A DNA stretch of 64,000 nucleotides, from the NCBI GenBank assembly GCA_937120475.1, contig CAKZJV010000007.1:1938068-2002067 (forward strand). The letters are read 5' to 3'. A program made the translations under genes and the position numbers. Each line of letters begins with the position of its first letter. Within the stretch, counting starts at the first letter, position 1. Of the stretch, positions 17,407 through 25,074 are shown in pieces. Under the pieces are notes generated by a model, which worked only from the letters and a program-made list of their open reading frames with translations, searched no databases and was not told the DNA's origin. The stretch comes from an uncultured Cryomorphaceae bacterium (lineage in GTDB: Bacteria; Bacteroidota; Bacteroidia; Flavobacteriales; Schleiferiaceae).

Positions 17407-17440
17407 AAAAGCGGCCCCCTTGGGGCCGCTTTTGTTTGAA
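17407..17440 (+). terminator. Strong intrinsic terminator after the giant T9SS gene
   Basis: AAAAGCGGCCCC (17407-17418) pairs with GGGGCCGCTTTT (17422-17433) around a 3-nt loop and is followed by a T-rich stretch. It starts 26 bp after the stop codon. The flanking A and T tracts would let it act in both directions. Confidence 0.85.
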
Positions 17441-17458
17441 GGTTAATGTGTTCATCAA

Positions 17459-17500
17459 AAAAAAGCCATCCTGATATACAGAATGGCTTTTTTGTTTTTA
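17459..17500. terminator. Second terminator-type hairpin
   Basis: AAAAAAGCCAT (17459-17469) pairs with ATGGCTTTTTT (17483-17493). The 13-nt loop contains a further CTG/CAG pairing. T-rich sequence follows on the plus strand, and the A tract makes it functional in reverse, so it probably insulates the T9SS gene from the two-component operon. Confidence 0.7.
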
Positions 17501-17586
17501 GGTTAGGGAGGGGTCAGAGTCACAGATTTACTGTTCGAGTTTTCAAATAATCTGCAAAGCAGCTAACCGCGCCTGTTTAGGTTCTC

Positions 17587-17641
17587 ATTCTAAGTAAATT
17601 TTGGCCCATATACAGGTTAGGACTTTGGCCATACTTAGAAT
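17587..17641. other. Extended stem-loop of unknown role
   Basis: ATTCTAAGTA (17587-17596) is a perfect inverted match to TACTTAGAAT (17632-17641). Inside, TGGCC (17602-17606) can pair with GGCCA (17627-17631), leaving a 20-nt loop and a one-sided bulge. No T tract follows, so it is not a standard terminator. It could be part of an untranslated RNA or a protein-binding site. Confidence 0.3.
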
Positions 17642-17748
17642 TATTTTCAAACTTACCCGTAAAAGTAGCAAAATATGTGAAATTTTTCTTACAACTTCAC
17701 CAAGTCCCGATGGCCAGTTTGTGAAACACCCATATCAATTGACGAGCA

Positions 17749-18465
17749 TCAAGACAAAAAGGCTAAAATCTCTTCACGGTAGTTCTCCGACATCGGAATC
17801 TGGGTTTCATCCTCCAGTTCTACAAAACCCCCGTCCTTTTTCGAAATACGGGTTACCCGGGTACCGTTAATGACATATGAGCGGTGTACTCTAAAAAAAA
17901 TGTTTCCCGGTAGTGCGTCTTCCAGGCTTTTTAAAGTTTTGGATACCAGAATTGAACTCCCGTCCACCAGGCTAACCTGGGTATAGCTACCATTGGCTTT
18001 GCAGTATAACACTTGTTCGGGCCTTATTATATGCAGCCCTTCCATGGTGCTCAATTTTATTGTTTTGGGAACCCGTGCTGTTTCGGTTGCGGACTTCATC
18101 AAGGCAACCCTCACATTTTCAACACTTTGCCTCACCTCTCTAAAATCAATAGGCTTTAAAATATAGTCAAAGGCTTGCCTTTTAATGGCCTTAAGACTAT
18201 GGTCTTCATGAGCCGTTACAAATATTATCAGGAAATTGCGTTTGGGAAAAGCCTCCAGAAGGTCGAAACCTTCACCCTCAGGGGGCATTGAGATATCCAG
18301 AAAGACCAGATCAGGCTGGTGTTTTATAATGGTTTTAATACCCGCAGCAATGGAAGTTTCTGTGGCCAGAATCTGAACCTCAGGGCAATAATCTTCCAGT
18401 ATTTGACTCAGATTTTCAATTGCGGCTTCTTCATCATCAATCAAAACTGCCTTAATCTCCATCAT
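17749..18465 (-). CDS. LytTR-family response regulator
   Basis: The 238-residue protein has an N-terminal receiver domain with the acidic pair DDEE (residues ~10-13), the phospho-acceptor Asp in LVFLDISMP (~56), Thr/Ala in VTAHED and Lys in YILKPID. The C-terminal LytTR DNA-binding domain (~130-235) has the typical YCKANGSYTQV and FFRVHRSYVIN segments. LytTR regulators bind short direct repeats upstream of target genes. It starts within the last four bases of the sensor kinase gene (overlap 18462-18465), so kinase and regulator are translationally coupled. Targets cannot be deduced from this window. Confidence 0.93.
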   Translation of the reverse strand: MMEIKAVLIDDEEAAIENLSQILEDYCPEVQILATETSIAAGIKTIIKHQPDLVFLDISMPPEGEGFDLLEAFPKRNFLIIFVTAHEDHSLKAIKRQAFDYILKPIDFREVRQSVENVRVALMKSATETARVPKTIKLSTMEGLHIIRPEQVLYCKANGSYTQVSLVDGSSILVSKTLKSLEDALPGNIFFRVHRSYVINGTRVTRISKKDGGFVELEDETQIPMSENYREEILAFLS

Positions 18466-21308
18466 CCGGTAGTTTTATACGGTATGGTAAATACAACTCT
18501 TGTACCCACATAATCATTGCCCGGGTAAGCATCTTCAATCCTTATTTCCGAAGAAACATCACCCTCTGCCAGCAAGCTAATCCTTTTTCGTGTAATAGCG
18601 GTGGCATAGGATGAGTGATCATTCATCCTCTTTCTTTTAGACGCTTTTCTGCCAATGCCGTTGTCCACAATCTCCACCTTTAATTGCACCCCCTCCCGTT
18701 TTACATTTAGCTGTATTTCTCCATCCACACGTTTGTGTATGTTACCATGCCAAATGGCATTTTCCACAAAAGGCTGGATCATTAAAGAAGGAACCAGGCA
18801 TTTTTTACGGGGTAAATCAGGGTCAATATTCTCAGTATATTTAAAATCGTTACGTACCCGCTTTTTCTCAAGGTCAACGTATAGCCTTATCATTTCAATT
18901 TCTTTTTCAAACACGGTTTCCAAAGAGTCGGAATTTTGCAAAACCAAGCGGATCAGGCGCGAGAATATGATCAGAAACTCGTTGGCCTCTTCCTTTTTAT
19001 TTTTAAGAATATAATTCTGAACCGAATTGAGGGAGTTGAAAATAAAGTGAGGATTCATACGTGCTCTTAGCGAAAGAGAGCGCAACTCATTGATACGGTG
19101 TTCCATTTCCGCCTGGTATTTATAGCGATTAATGATGGCACGTACCACCAGGTAAATGACCAGGGCACCTAACAAAATCAATATTCCGCTAAACCACCAG
19201 GTTTGCCAAAAAGGTGGCTTTATCTTGATGAAAATATTTTCCTCGGCACTTTCTACGCCCTGGGTATTCACCGCCTTTATCCGTAACATGTAGTTTCCCG
19301 GAGGCACGGACCCGTAATTGATCTTAGTCTCCCGGGTTTCCAGCCATTCATCATCTACCCCGTCCATCATATACCGGTAGCGGATATCACCTCTTGAGGC
19401 ATAAGAAATACCCTGGTACTGGAAAGAGAGGTCGTTATTATCATAAGATAACTGGACAAAATCACCGGGATTATACCGGGACTTACCCACACGTATTTCA
19501 TCTAAATATAATAGCGGAGATTGGTAACGATCATTCGTTTTATCAATAGATACCTGAATAACGCGATTTCCCGAACCGGCAAACAGAAAGTTTTTGTACA
19601 ATGCTATTTGCCGGATATCCACTGCATTTAAGCCATCACTACGGTCTAAAATATCCTGTGGTTCGTAACGGCCCGACCCCTTGTGGCTTAAACGGTTTAA
19701 ACCTCCACTGGTAGCAACCCATATTACATCACTTTCAGCATCATACAACAACCGGTTGATGGTATTGCTCAACAAGCCATGCTCTTCGGTAATCTGAAGA
19801 ATAGAGTCTGTATCTCTGTTCCAGAGAAAAACCCCCCTGCCTCTTGTGGCCAAAACCAAAAGACCATCTTTGGTTTCCACCATATCCTCTATGCGCGAAT
19901 TAAATACAGGATCTTCTTTAAGTAATTCTACCGGCTCCTTTTCGGGTAGTTTGTATTTATACAAACCCAGAATGGTGCCCAACCATACTTGACCATCTGC
20001 AGTTTGTACAATCTTAAGCACTTTAGCGTAATTGCGGATATAATCATAACTATGCAGGTAATTACCTTCTATACGGGCTGAAAGAAAGAGGGAAGAACTC
20101 ATGGATAATAACAGAAGCGTGTCATAAACTTCCTTGGATACAAACAAACCCATGGTTTGATTATAAGCCAGTAGCGACTTTTGATCAGGCGGCAACAATT
20201 CCATTTCCAGCTTATATTCGAACTTTAAGCCTTCTTCAGCTCTATATTTTTCAGGAATCTTAAAGTAGCTAATAGGTTGTTTTATCTTCTCAAAAATGCC
20301 TTTACCCTCGTCATACTTAAAAGCATTGGAGGCGGTCAAAAAAGCAATCAATGAAGTATCCTGAAATACAAAGGATACATCTTTATTAACCTGGCTGGTG
20401 TTGGTGAGATCATAGGTTAACACGTCTGGATTAGGAATATAAAAAATGCCATTGGACAAAGTGGTGTACCATTCACCCCCTTCAATATCGCGGCAATAGC
20501 TGGTTACAAATTCCTTTTCAAGTATCGGCTTTACGGTTTTTGGCCTTGAGCTCACACGGACCGCCCCGTGTGGAGAAGTTAAAACATAGGTATTCTCATC
20601 TTCAAAAATTCGGAGTGAACCTCTGGACTTGGTGTAGGTGTAAGCTCCAACGGTCAGAAGTAATGAATCCGTCAGGTCCAGATAGGGAAAGCCTTCCCTG
20701 ATAAGTTTTACTTCCTTTTCATTCCAGGTATTTAAAAGCTTAGACTCCTCGGTAAAGCGCTCATGGGGAACGGTTTCACCTTTTGAATTAATACTTGCTA
20801 TTTCACCGGTAGTAGCAAGAGCAACAATGCTATCGTTGGCGTTAACCTTAAGATCGGTTATTATAAACACCAAATACTTTTGGGTGGCTTCAAGAATAGC
20901 ATCGTTAAAACGATGCTGATATATGCTATCCTTGTAAAAGTAGCTTAAGGTCCGGTTATAGCCTACAAACCATATTCTTCCCTTTGTATCTTCACTCAAC
21001 CGGAGTACTGAATTATCACTGAGCCCGTCTTTAGTGGTAAAGGTTATGAAGTTAGTACCATCAAAGCGGCATACCCCTTTATCTGTAGCAATCCATAAAT
21101 ACCCTTTCTGGTCCTGAATAATATCATACACCTCTGCACTGGGTAAGCCGTTTTCAATGGAATAATGCACCATTGCTTTTTTGCCTGAAATACTTTGCGC
21201 CCCTGACCAACCGGGAAAGAGCATTAAGGTAAAAAGCAGGGCAACCGCCTTTTGTAGCACGCACCTTTTTTGCACCAGGGTGAGTTTATTAAAAATGAGT
21301 TCGGGCAA
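18462..21308 (-). CDS. Hybrid-propeller sensor histidine kinase (Reg_prop, Y_Y_Y, LytS-type kinase)
   Basis: The frame gives 948 residues. After a signal-like segment (~20-37) come beta-propeller repeats of the two-component-regulator type, for example YDIIQDQKGYLWIATDKGVCRFDG (~61-84) and similar units to ~590. A Y_Y_Y-type module follows (RYRYMMDGVDDEWLET, ~645-660), then a transmembrane helix (~725-750) and a His_kinase domain with RMNPHFIFNSLNSVQNYI and an ATPase end including FVENAIWHG and DNGIGRK. Periplasmic ligands would be sensed by the propeller. The TTG at 21308 is the annotated start, but a GTG about 12 codons later is also reasonable. No sugar-use genes lie beside it. Confidence 0.88.
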   Translation of the reverse strand: MPELIFNKLTLVQKRCVLQKAVALLFTLMLFPGWSGAQSISGKKAMVHYSIENGLPSAEVYDIIQDQKGYLWIATDKGVCRFDGTNFITFTTKDGLSDNSVLRLSEDTKGRIWFVGYNRTLSYFYKDSIYQHRFNDAILEATQKYLVFIITDLKVNANDSIVALATTGEIASINSKGETVPHERFTEESKLLNTWNEKEVKLIREGFPYLDLTDSLLLTVGAYTYTKSRGSLRIFEDENTYVLTSPHGAVRVSSRPKTVKPILEKEFVTSYCRDIEGGEWYTTLSNGIFYIPNPDVLTYDLTNTSQVNKDVSFVFQDTSLIAFLTASNAFKYDEGKGIFEKIKQPISYFKIPEKYRAEEGLKFEYKLEMELLPPDQKSLLAYNQTMGLFVSKEVYDTLLLLSMSSSLFLSARIEGNYLHSYDYIRNYAKVLKIVQTADGQVWLGTILGLYKYKLPEKEPVELLKEDPVFNSRIEDMVETKDGLLVLATRGRGVFLWNRDTDSILQITEEHGLLSNTINRLLYDAESDVIWVATSGGLNRLSHKGSGRYEPQDILDRSDGLNAVDIRQIALYKNFLFAGSGNRVIQVSIDKTNDRYQSPLLYLDEIRVGKSRYNPGDFVQLSYDNNDLSFQYQGISYASRGDIRYRYMMDGVDDEWLETRETKINYGSVPPGNYMLRIKAVNTQGVESAEENIFIKIKPPFWQTWWFSGILILLGALVIYLVVRAIINRYKYQAEMEHRINELRSLSLRARMNPHFIFNSLNSVQNYILKNKKEEANEFLIIFSRLIRLVLQNSDSLETVFEKEIEMIRLYVDLEKKRVRNDFKYTENIDPDLPRKKCLVPSLMIQPFVENAIWHGNIHKRVDGEIQLNVKREGVQLKVEIVDNGIGRKASKRKRMNDHSSYATAITRKRISLLAEGDVSSEIRIEDAYPGNDYVGTRVVFTIPYKTTG

Positions 21309-21388
21309 TTTAAATAAAGCATATTAATATTGCCTATTGAACATTAAGGTTTAGTTCATCCGCCATATTCGTTTTTAAACGGCTTACC

Positions 21389-21420
21389 TTGGGCTGTATC
21401 ACTGAAAAGAATTAACTTCG
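21389..21420 (+). promoter_or_regulatory. Candidate promoter of the tRNA gene
   Basis: TTG at 21389-21391 and TAACTTCG at 21413-21420 (one mismatch to TAnnTTTG) are separated by 21 nt. This would place the start of transcription about 5 bases before the tRNA 5' end at 21432. Confidence 0.4.
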
Positions 21421-21431
21421 CAGCCCTTGTA

Positions 21432-21505
21432 GGGCCCTTAGCTCAGTTGGTTAGAGTAGATGACTCATAATCATTTGGTCCGGGGTTCGAGCCCCCGAGG
21501 GCCCA
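21432..21505 (+). tRNA. tRNA with CAT anticodon (tRNA-Met, or tRNA-Ile2 read after lysidine modification)
   Basis: A full cloverleaf can be drawn by hand. The acceptor GGGCCCT/AGGGCCC is perfect, the D stem GCTC/GAGT has one wobble pair, and the anticodon stem GATGA/TCATT has one wobble pair with loop CTCATAA and anticodon CAT at 21466-21468. The T stem CGGGG/CCCCG is perfect with loop TTCGAGC. The discriminator is A at 21505, followed by an encoded CCA (21506-21508). The C4-G69 and C5-G68 pairs and the overall sequence resemble bacterial tRNA-Ile2 (ileX type), whose C34 is converted to lysidine by TilS, at least as much as elongator tRNA-Met. Anticodon alone cannot decide. Confidence 0.93.
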
Positions 21506-21514
21506 CCAAAAAAA

Positions 21515-21541
21515 CCTCCGGTTAATGCCGGAGGTTTTTTT
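21515..21541 (+). terminator. Intrinsic terminator after the tRNA
   Basis: CCTCCGG (21515-21521) pairs with CCGGAGG (21528-21534) around TTAATG and is followed by seven T. A preceding run of seven A extends the stem. It starts 7 bp after the encoded CCA. Confidence 0.88.
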
Positions 21542-21735
21542 ATACCCGGATGTGGTGAATCCTGGAGGATAAACCTCCGCGAATTTATCCAAATACAGCT
21601 CTCCTGCCCTATTCAAACAGCGCTTTTCCAAACGGCTTGTTACAGGCAAAAACGCTCTTTATATACCTGTACCTTCATAATATTATTAGAATTCGTAATT
21701 CTTTTCCTAATTTTAAAATTTGAAACCAAGTATAA

Positions 21736-23448
21736 ATGTCGTCAGCACCGCTTAAATACCAGGCTCCTAATCTTCAAAATTGTGATCAGGAACCCATTCA
21801 TATTATTGGTAAGATCCAGTCCATAGGCTACGTACTGGTGCTTAACCGTAAAAGCCTGGAGATTGTACAGGCCAGTGAAAACGTTAGTAAGTTATTGGAT
21901 AGTCCCGTTGGTGAGCTCATCGGTAACTCCATCGAGTACTACTTCCCTTATTCCTTTTTAGAGTATATCAACAACCTCGCAAAAACGGAGTTTTTGGATG
22001 ACCTGCACTCCCTGAATTTTGAGTTGAATAAAAAACCCTACCTCCTCACGGCCCATCAATCCAAAAATTTTTGGGTGCTGGAAATTGAAAGCGATGATCC
22101 AAAAAAGAGAGATCATTCTTTCTTTCATTATTCCGACCTGGTGGAAAATATGGCTAACGAAATACGGGATTACGACCCGGTGGAGGTAATTGCCCAAAAA
22201 GTAATTACCAAAGTGCAGGAAATAACGGGTTTTAACCGCCTTATGGCGTACCGTTTTGATGAGGACGGTCATGGTGAAGTAATTGCTGAAAAAAAGGATG
22301 CTGGTTTACAATCCTACCTGGGTTTAAAGTTCCCCGATACGGACATACCATCCCAGGCTCGCAAGCTTTACCTTAAAAACCGTATCCGTGGTATTTTTGA
22401 CGTGGAGGACGAGCCGGTTAAAATTTACCCCGAAATACGTAAAGAGGACAATCAACCGCTGGATCTCACCCACTCGTTTTTGCGGAGTGTTAGCCCTATT
22501 CACATACAGTATCTCAAAAATATGGGGGTAAGGGCTTCCTTTTCTATATCAGTGGTTATTAAAGATAAGTTGTGGGGGCTGATACTTTGCCATCATACCG
22601 ATGCTCCGGTGCGCCTTAACCTGTACCAACGCAGGGCTTGCCAGTTTATAGGCCGTATGTTCTCGCACCGCATTGAATCCCGGCTTTTCGATCAACGCTT
22701 CGAAGGTTTCCGGAGCCGCCTTAAAATACTACAGTCCGTGGTAAATACCCTGATGACCTCCAGTGATCTTCATCACGCCATGGATATGACTACCTCGGGC
22801 CTTCTGAAAGCTTTTAACGCTGATTTTTTTGCATTGAAGTTTGAAGGTACGCTTAGTACCAGTCACCCTTCCATACGTAAAGAGTGGGTAAATCAACTTT
22901 TGGAAAAGCTTTCTCAAAAAGGGGGTGGCATTCAATATTCCATCAATGTGGCGGCTGACTTTGAGCTGGAAGGTCATGATCCAGAAGATCCTTCCGGAGT
23001 ACTGAGCATACAGCTTTCCAAAGAGCTGAATGAATACCTGCTGCTATTCCGCAAATCGCAAATGCAAAAGGTGAATTGGGCCGGTAAACCAGTTGGTAAA
23101 GACCTGGAAGACGGCACTCAAAACCTGGCACCCCGACATTCCTTTGATTCGTGGACGGAGATTATCCGCAATCAATCCCTGCGTTGGGAAGTTGATGAAT
23201 TACAATTTGCGAAGGAGTTCCGTATGCAACTGATCCAAAATATCATAACCGTGTTTCAAGGGCAGGAACGGAGTTCATCGTCCGGTTCACACATTAAGCT
23301 GAATTCACGCCTCCTGGAGCGAATTGCTGAACTGGAACAGAAAAACCGGGAGTTGGCTGAAAATCTCCAGAGCATGGAGCGCTCCAATGTACAAGACCGG
23401 ATGGCCAAGGACATTGCGCAGGAAAAAAACCGTGTAAAACCCGTTTAA
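21736..23448 (+). CDS. bphP: Bacteriophytochrome photosensory core (PAS-GAF-PHY) without a kinase domain
   Basis: The 570-residue protein is a red/far-red light sensor that binds biliverdin. The chromophore-ligand cysteine typical of bacterial phytochromes is C16 in NLQNCDQEPIHI. A PAS domain (~20-120) is followed by a GAF domain (~140-310) with the PDTDIP motif (~200-205, equivalent to PASDIP) and SPIHIQYLKNMGV (~255-267). The PHY domain (~325-500) retains the tongue motif PRHSF. The C-terminus (~510-570) is a charged coiled coil; no HisKA, GGDEF or other output domain exists. It must signal through a partner or through dimer rearrangement. It is followed 29 bp later by heme oxygenase. AGAATT-CGT-AATTCT at 21688-21702 is a possible operator. 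Confidence 0.9.
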   Translation: MSSAPLKYQAPNLQNCDQEPIHIIGKIQSIGYVLVLNRKSLEIVQASENVSKLLDSPVGELIGNSIEYYFPYSFLEYINNLAKTEFLDDLHSLNFELNKKPYLLTAHQSKNFWVLEIESDDPKKRDHSFFHYSDLVENMANEIRDYDPVEVIAQKVITKVQEITGFNRLMAYRFDEDGHGEVIAEKKDAGLQSYLGLKFPDTDIPSQARKLYLKNRIRGIFDVEDEPVKIYPEIRKEDNQPLDLTHSFLRSVSPIHIQYLKNMGVRASFSISVVIKDKLWGLILCHHTDAPVRLNLYQRRACQFIGRMFSHRIESRLFDQRFEGFRSRLKILQSVVNTLMTSSDLHHAMDMTTSGLLKAFNADFFALKFEGTLSTSHPSIRKEWVNQLLEKLSQKGGGIQYSINVAADFELEGHDPEDPSGVLSIQLSKELNEYLLLFRKSQMQKVNWAGKPVGKDLEDGTQNLAPRHSFDSWTEIIRNQSLRWEVDELQFAKEFRMQLIQNIITVFQGQERSSSSGSHIKLNSRLLERIAELEQKNRELAENLQSMERSNVQDRMAKDIAQEKNRVKPV

Positions 23449-23477
23449 TTATCGCGAAACTCACGCAGCGGGCTCTA

Positions 23478-24047
23478 TTGGAAGAGCTCAAAGAACGTAC
23501 GCGCCCCCTGCACGACCAGGTGGAGGCTACCCTTGATTCAGCAGCACTAATGCGGCCGGATTTTTCGAAGGAAGAATATCGCTTGCTTTTAAAACGCCTT
23601 TGGTGGGCACATAACGCCCTGGAACCTTCGTTGGAAGCCGATGAAAACCTCAACCGACAGACTGGCTTAACGCTGGAAAAGCGTTTGGGGAAACGCCATT
23701 TGCTGGAAAAAGACCTGGCCCTACTGGGTGTAAATGCAGAGGAGTTGGAACCAGTACCCCCGGCACTACTTTCGGACAAGGAAAAATGGGGAGCACTCTA
23801 CGTTCTGGAAGGATCTACCCTGGGTGGGGCTATGATTCATAAAAAACTAAGGGAGCAGAAGTCTCAATCCTTTCCCCTCAATTTTTACGGAGCCTACGGA
23901 GCTGAAACCGGTATGATGTGGTCGTCATTCCGGCAGGTATTCACCGAAAAAACCACCCCTTACAAAGAATGGTGTGAAGAAGTAGTAAACGGTGCGGAAA
24001 AGGCTTATCATTGTTTCCTGAAAGGAGCTCATCAGTTCCCCGTTTGA
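23478..24047 (+). CDS. bphO: Biliverdin-producing heme oxygenase
   Basis: The 189-residue protein fits the bacterial heme oxygenase (BphO/HO-like) family, which opens heme to biliverdin, iron and CO. The proximal heme ligand is expected in RTRPLHDQVE (His near residue 12). The distal-helix GALYVLEGSTLGGAMI (~109-124) is a hallmark of this bacterial branch. The start is a TTG at 23478; no better in-frame codon exists. It sits 29 bp after the phytochrome gene and surely supplies its chromophore, as in the known bphO-bphP operons. Confidence 0.88.
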   Translation: MEELKERTRPLHDQVEATLDSAALMRPDFSKEEYRLLLKRLWWAHNALEPSLEADENLNRQTGLTLEKRLGKRHLLEKDLALLGVNAEELEPVPPALLSDKEKWGALYVLEGSTLGGAMIHKKLREQKSQSFPLNFYGAYGAETGMMWSSFRQVFTEKTTPYKEWCEEVVNGAEKAYHCFLKGAHQFPV

Positions 24048-24090
24048 AAGGTACTGGCAGTTTAACCCGTAGCTTTTTTAATTTTGGCGC

Positions 24091-24711
24091 ATGATCAAAA
24101 ACATCATTTTCGACTTTGGTGGGGTGCTCATTCCCCTGGATGAATCCAAAACCTGGGCCGGCCTTGAAGCCCTCGGTGCTTCAGAGGAGTTGAAAGATCA
24201 GAAAGAGTTGTTCCGGAAGTATGAAACGGGTAAGATCGAAACCCGTGATTTTCTCAATGAGATGAAAACGCATTTTTTCCGAAAGAAGATTTTTGCGGGG
24301 GACATTGCCACGGCATGGAATGCCATGCTCTACACGCCCCTGCCGGGCGAGGTTATCGATCAATTGAGAAAGTGGCGGAAAAAGTATCGCTTGTTTTTGC
24401 TCAGCAACACCAATGATCTACATATTTCGGAAATAAAGAAAGCGGCCGGGCCTTTCGACTATAAAATGTTTACCTCCAGCTTCGAAAAGATCTATTACAG
24501 CTACGAAGTGAATGATCGTAAACCCAATGCCAGCATTTTTGAAAAGGTACTGGCCGAAAACGAACTAAAGTCCGAAGAGACTTTTTACATTGACGATAAC
24601 AAAAAGAATGTTAAAGCGGCCGAAAAGCTGGGTATCAAAGCCTGGCATTTAGATCCGGAGGAAAACTCTATCCTCGGTCTTGACAAAGTTCTATCAAAAC
24701 ACCATTCGTAG
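24091..24711 (+). CDS. HAD-IA family phosphatase, YihX-like
   Basis: The 206-residue protein has motif I as IIFDFGGVLIPLD (residues ~5-17), motif II as LLSNTND (~108-114), a Lys in NDRKPNASIFEKV (~141-153), and an Asp pair in TFYIDDNKKNV (~166-176). The DFGGV form, where Gly replaces the second Asp, is normal for this HAD-IA branch, which includes the sugar phosphatase YihX. The substrate is probably a small sugar phosphate, which is inference. Its last 44 bp overlap, tail to tail, the end of the methylmalonyl-CoA epimerase gene. Confidence 0.82.
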   Translation: MIKNIIFDFGGVLIPLDESKTWAGLEALGASEELKDQKELFRKYETGKIETRDFLNEMKTHFFRKKIFAGDIATAWNAMLYTPLPGEVIDQLRKWRKKYRLFLLSNTNDLHISEIKKAAGPFDYKMFTSSFEKIYYSYEVNDRKPNASIFEKVLAENELKSEETFYIDDNKKNVKAAEKLGIKAWHLDPEENSILGLDKVLSKHHS

Positions 24712-25069
24712 TTTTTGGGTGTAAAAAGGCCACCCACTTATTATCGGCACCCATTTTAGGCTCTTCGTTGAGCAACTGAAAACCTTCGCTGGCCAGGCGT
24801 TTCATTTCGGCTTTAATGTCATCAACGGCAAAGGCTATGTGATGTACTCCTTCGCCTTTTTTGGCAATGAATTTGGCAATAGGGCTATCGGGATTGGACG
24901 CCTCCAGTAACTCGATTTTATTGGGGCCACTCCTGAAAAAAGAAGTTTTTACCCCTTCGCTGGCCACCTCTTCCTCCTTATAAGGAGCCTCACCAAAAAG
25001 TTTAGCAAACAAGGCATTGGACTTTTCCAGGTTTTCAACCGCTATACCGATATGCTCGATTTTATCCAT
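24668..25069 (-). CDS. mce: Methylmalonyl-CoA epimerase
   Basis: The 133-residue protein has two glyoxalase-fold halves. The first begins KIEHIGIAVENLEKS with a metal-binding His (residue 6-7); the second carries GVHHIAFAVDDI (~75-86) with another His and a Glu in GVLIELCQ near the end. The family interconverts (2R)- and (2S)-methylmalonyl-CoA in propionyl-CoA and succinyl-CoA metabolism, which fits Bacteroidota. It lies 5 bp after the ABC exporter gene on the same strand. The 3' end overlaps the convergent HAD gene by 44 bp. Confidence 0.9.
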   Translation of the reverse strand: MDKIEHIGIAVENLEKSNALFAKLFGEAPYKEEEVASEGVKTSFFRSGPNKIELLEASNPDSPIAKFIAKKGEGVHHIAFAVDDIKAEMKRLASEGFQLLNEEPKMGADNKWVAFLHPKTTNGVLIELCQDRG

Positions 25070-25074
25070 AATAT

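Larger units (their letters stand above)
17381..17748. other. 368-bp convergent intergenic region with three hairpins
   Basis: This region lies between the 3' end of the T9SS protease-like gene and the 3' end of the LytTR regulator gene. It contains two terminator-type hairpins (17407-17433 and 17459-17493) and a longer imperfect stem-loop (17587-17641), each listed separately. No open frame in it resembles a known protein. Confidence 0.5.
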
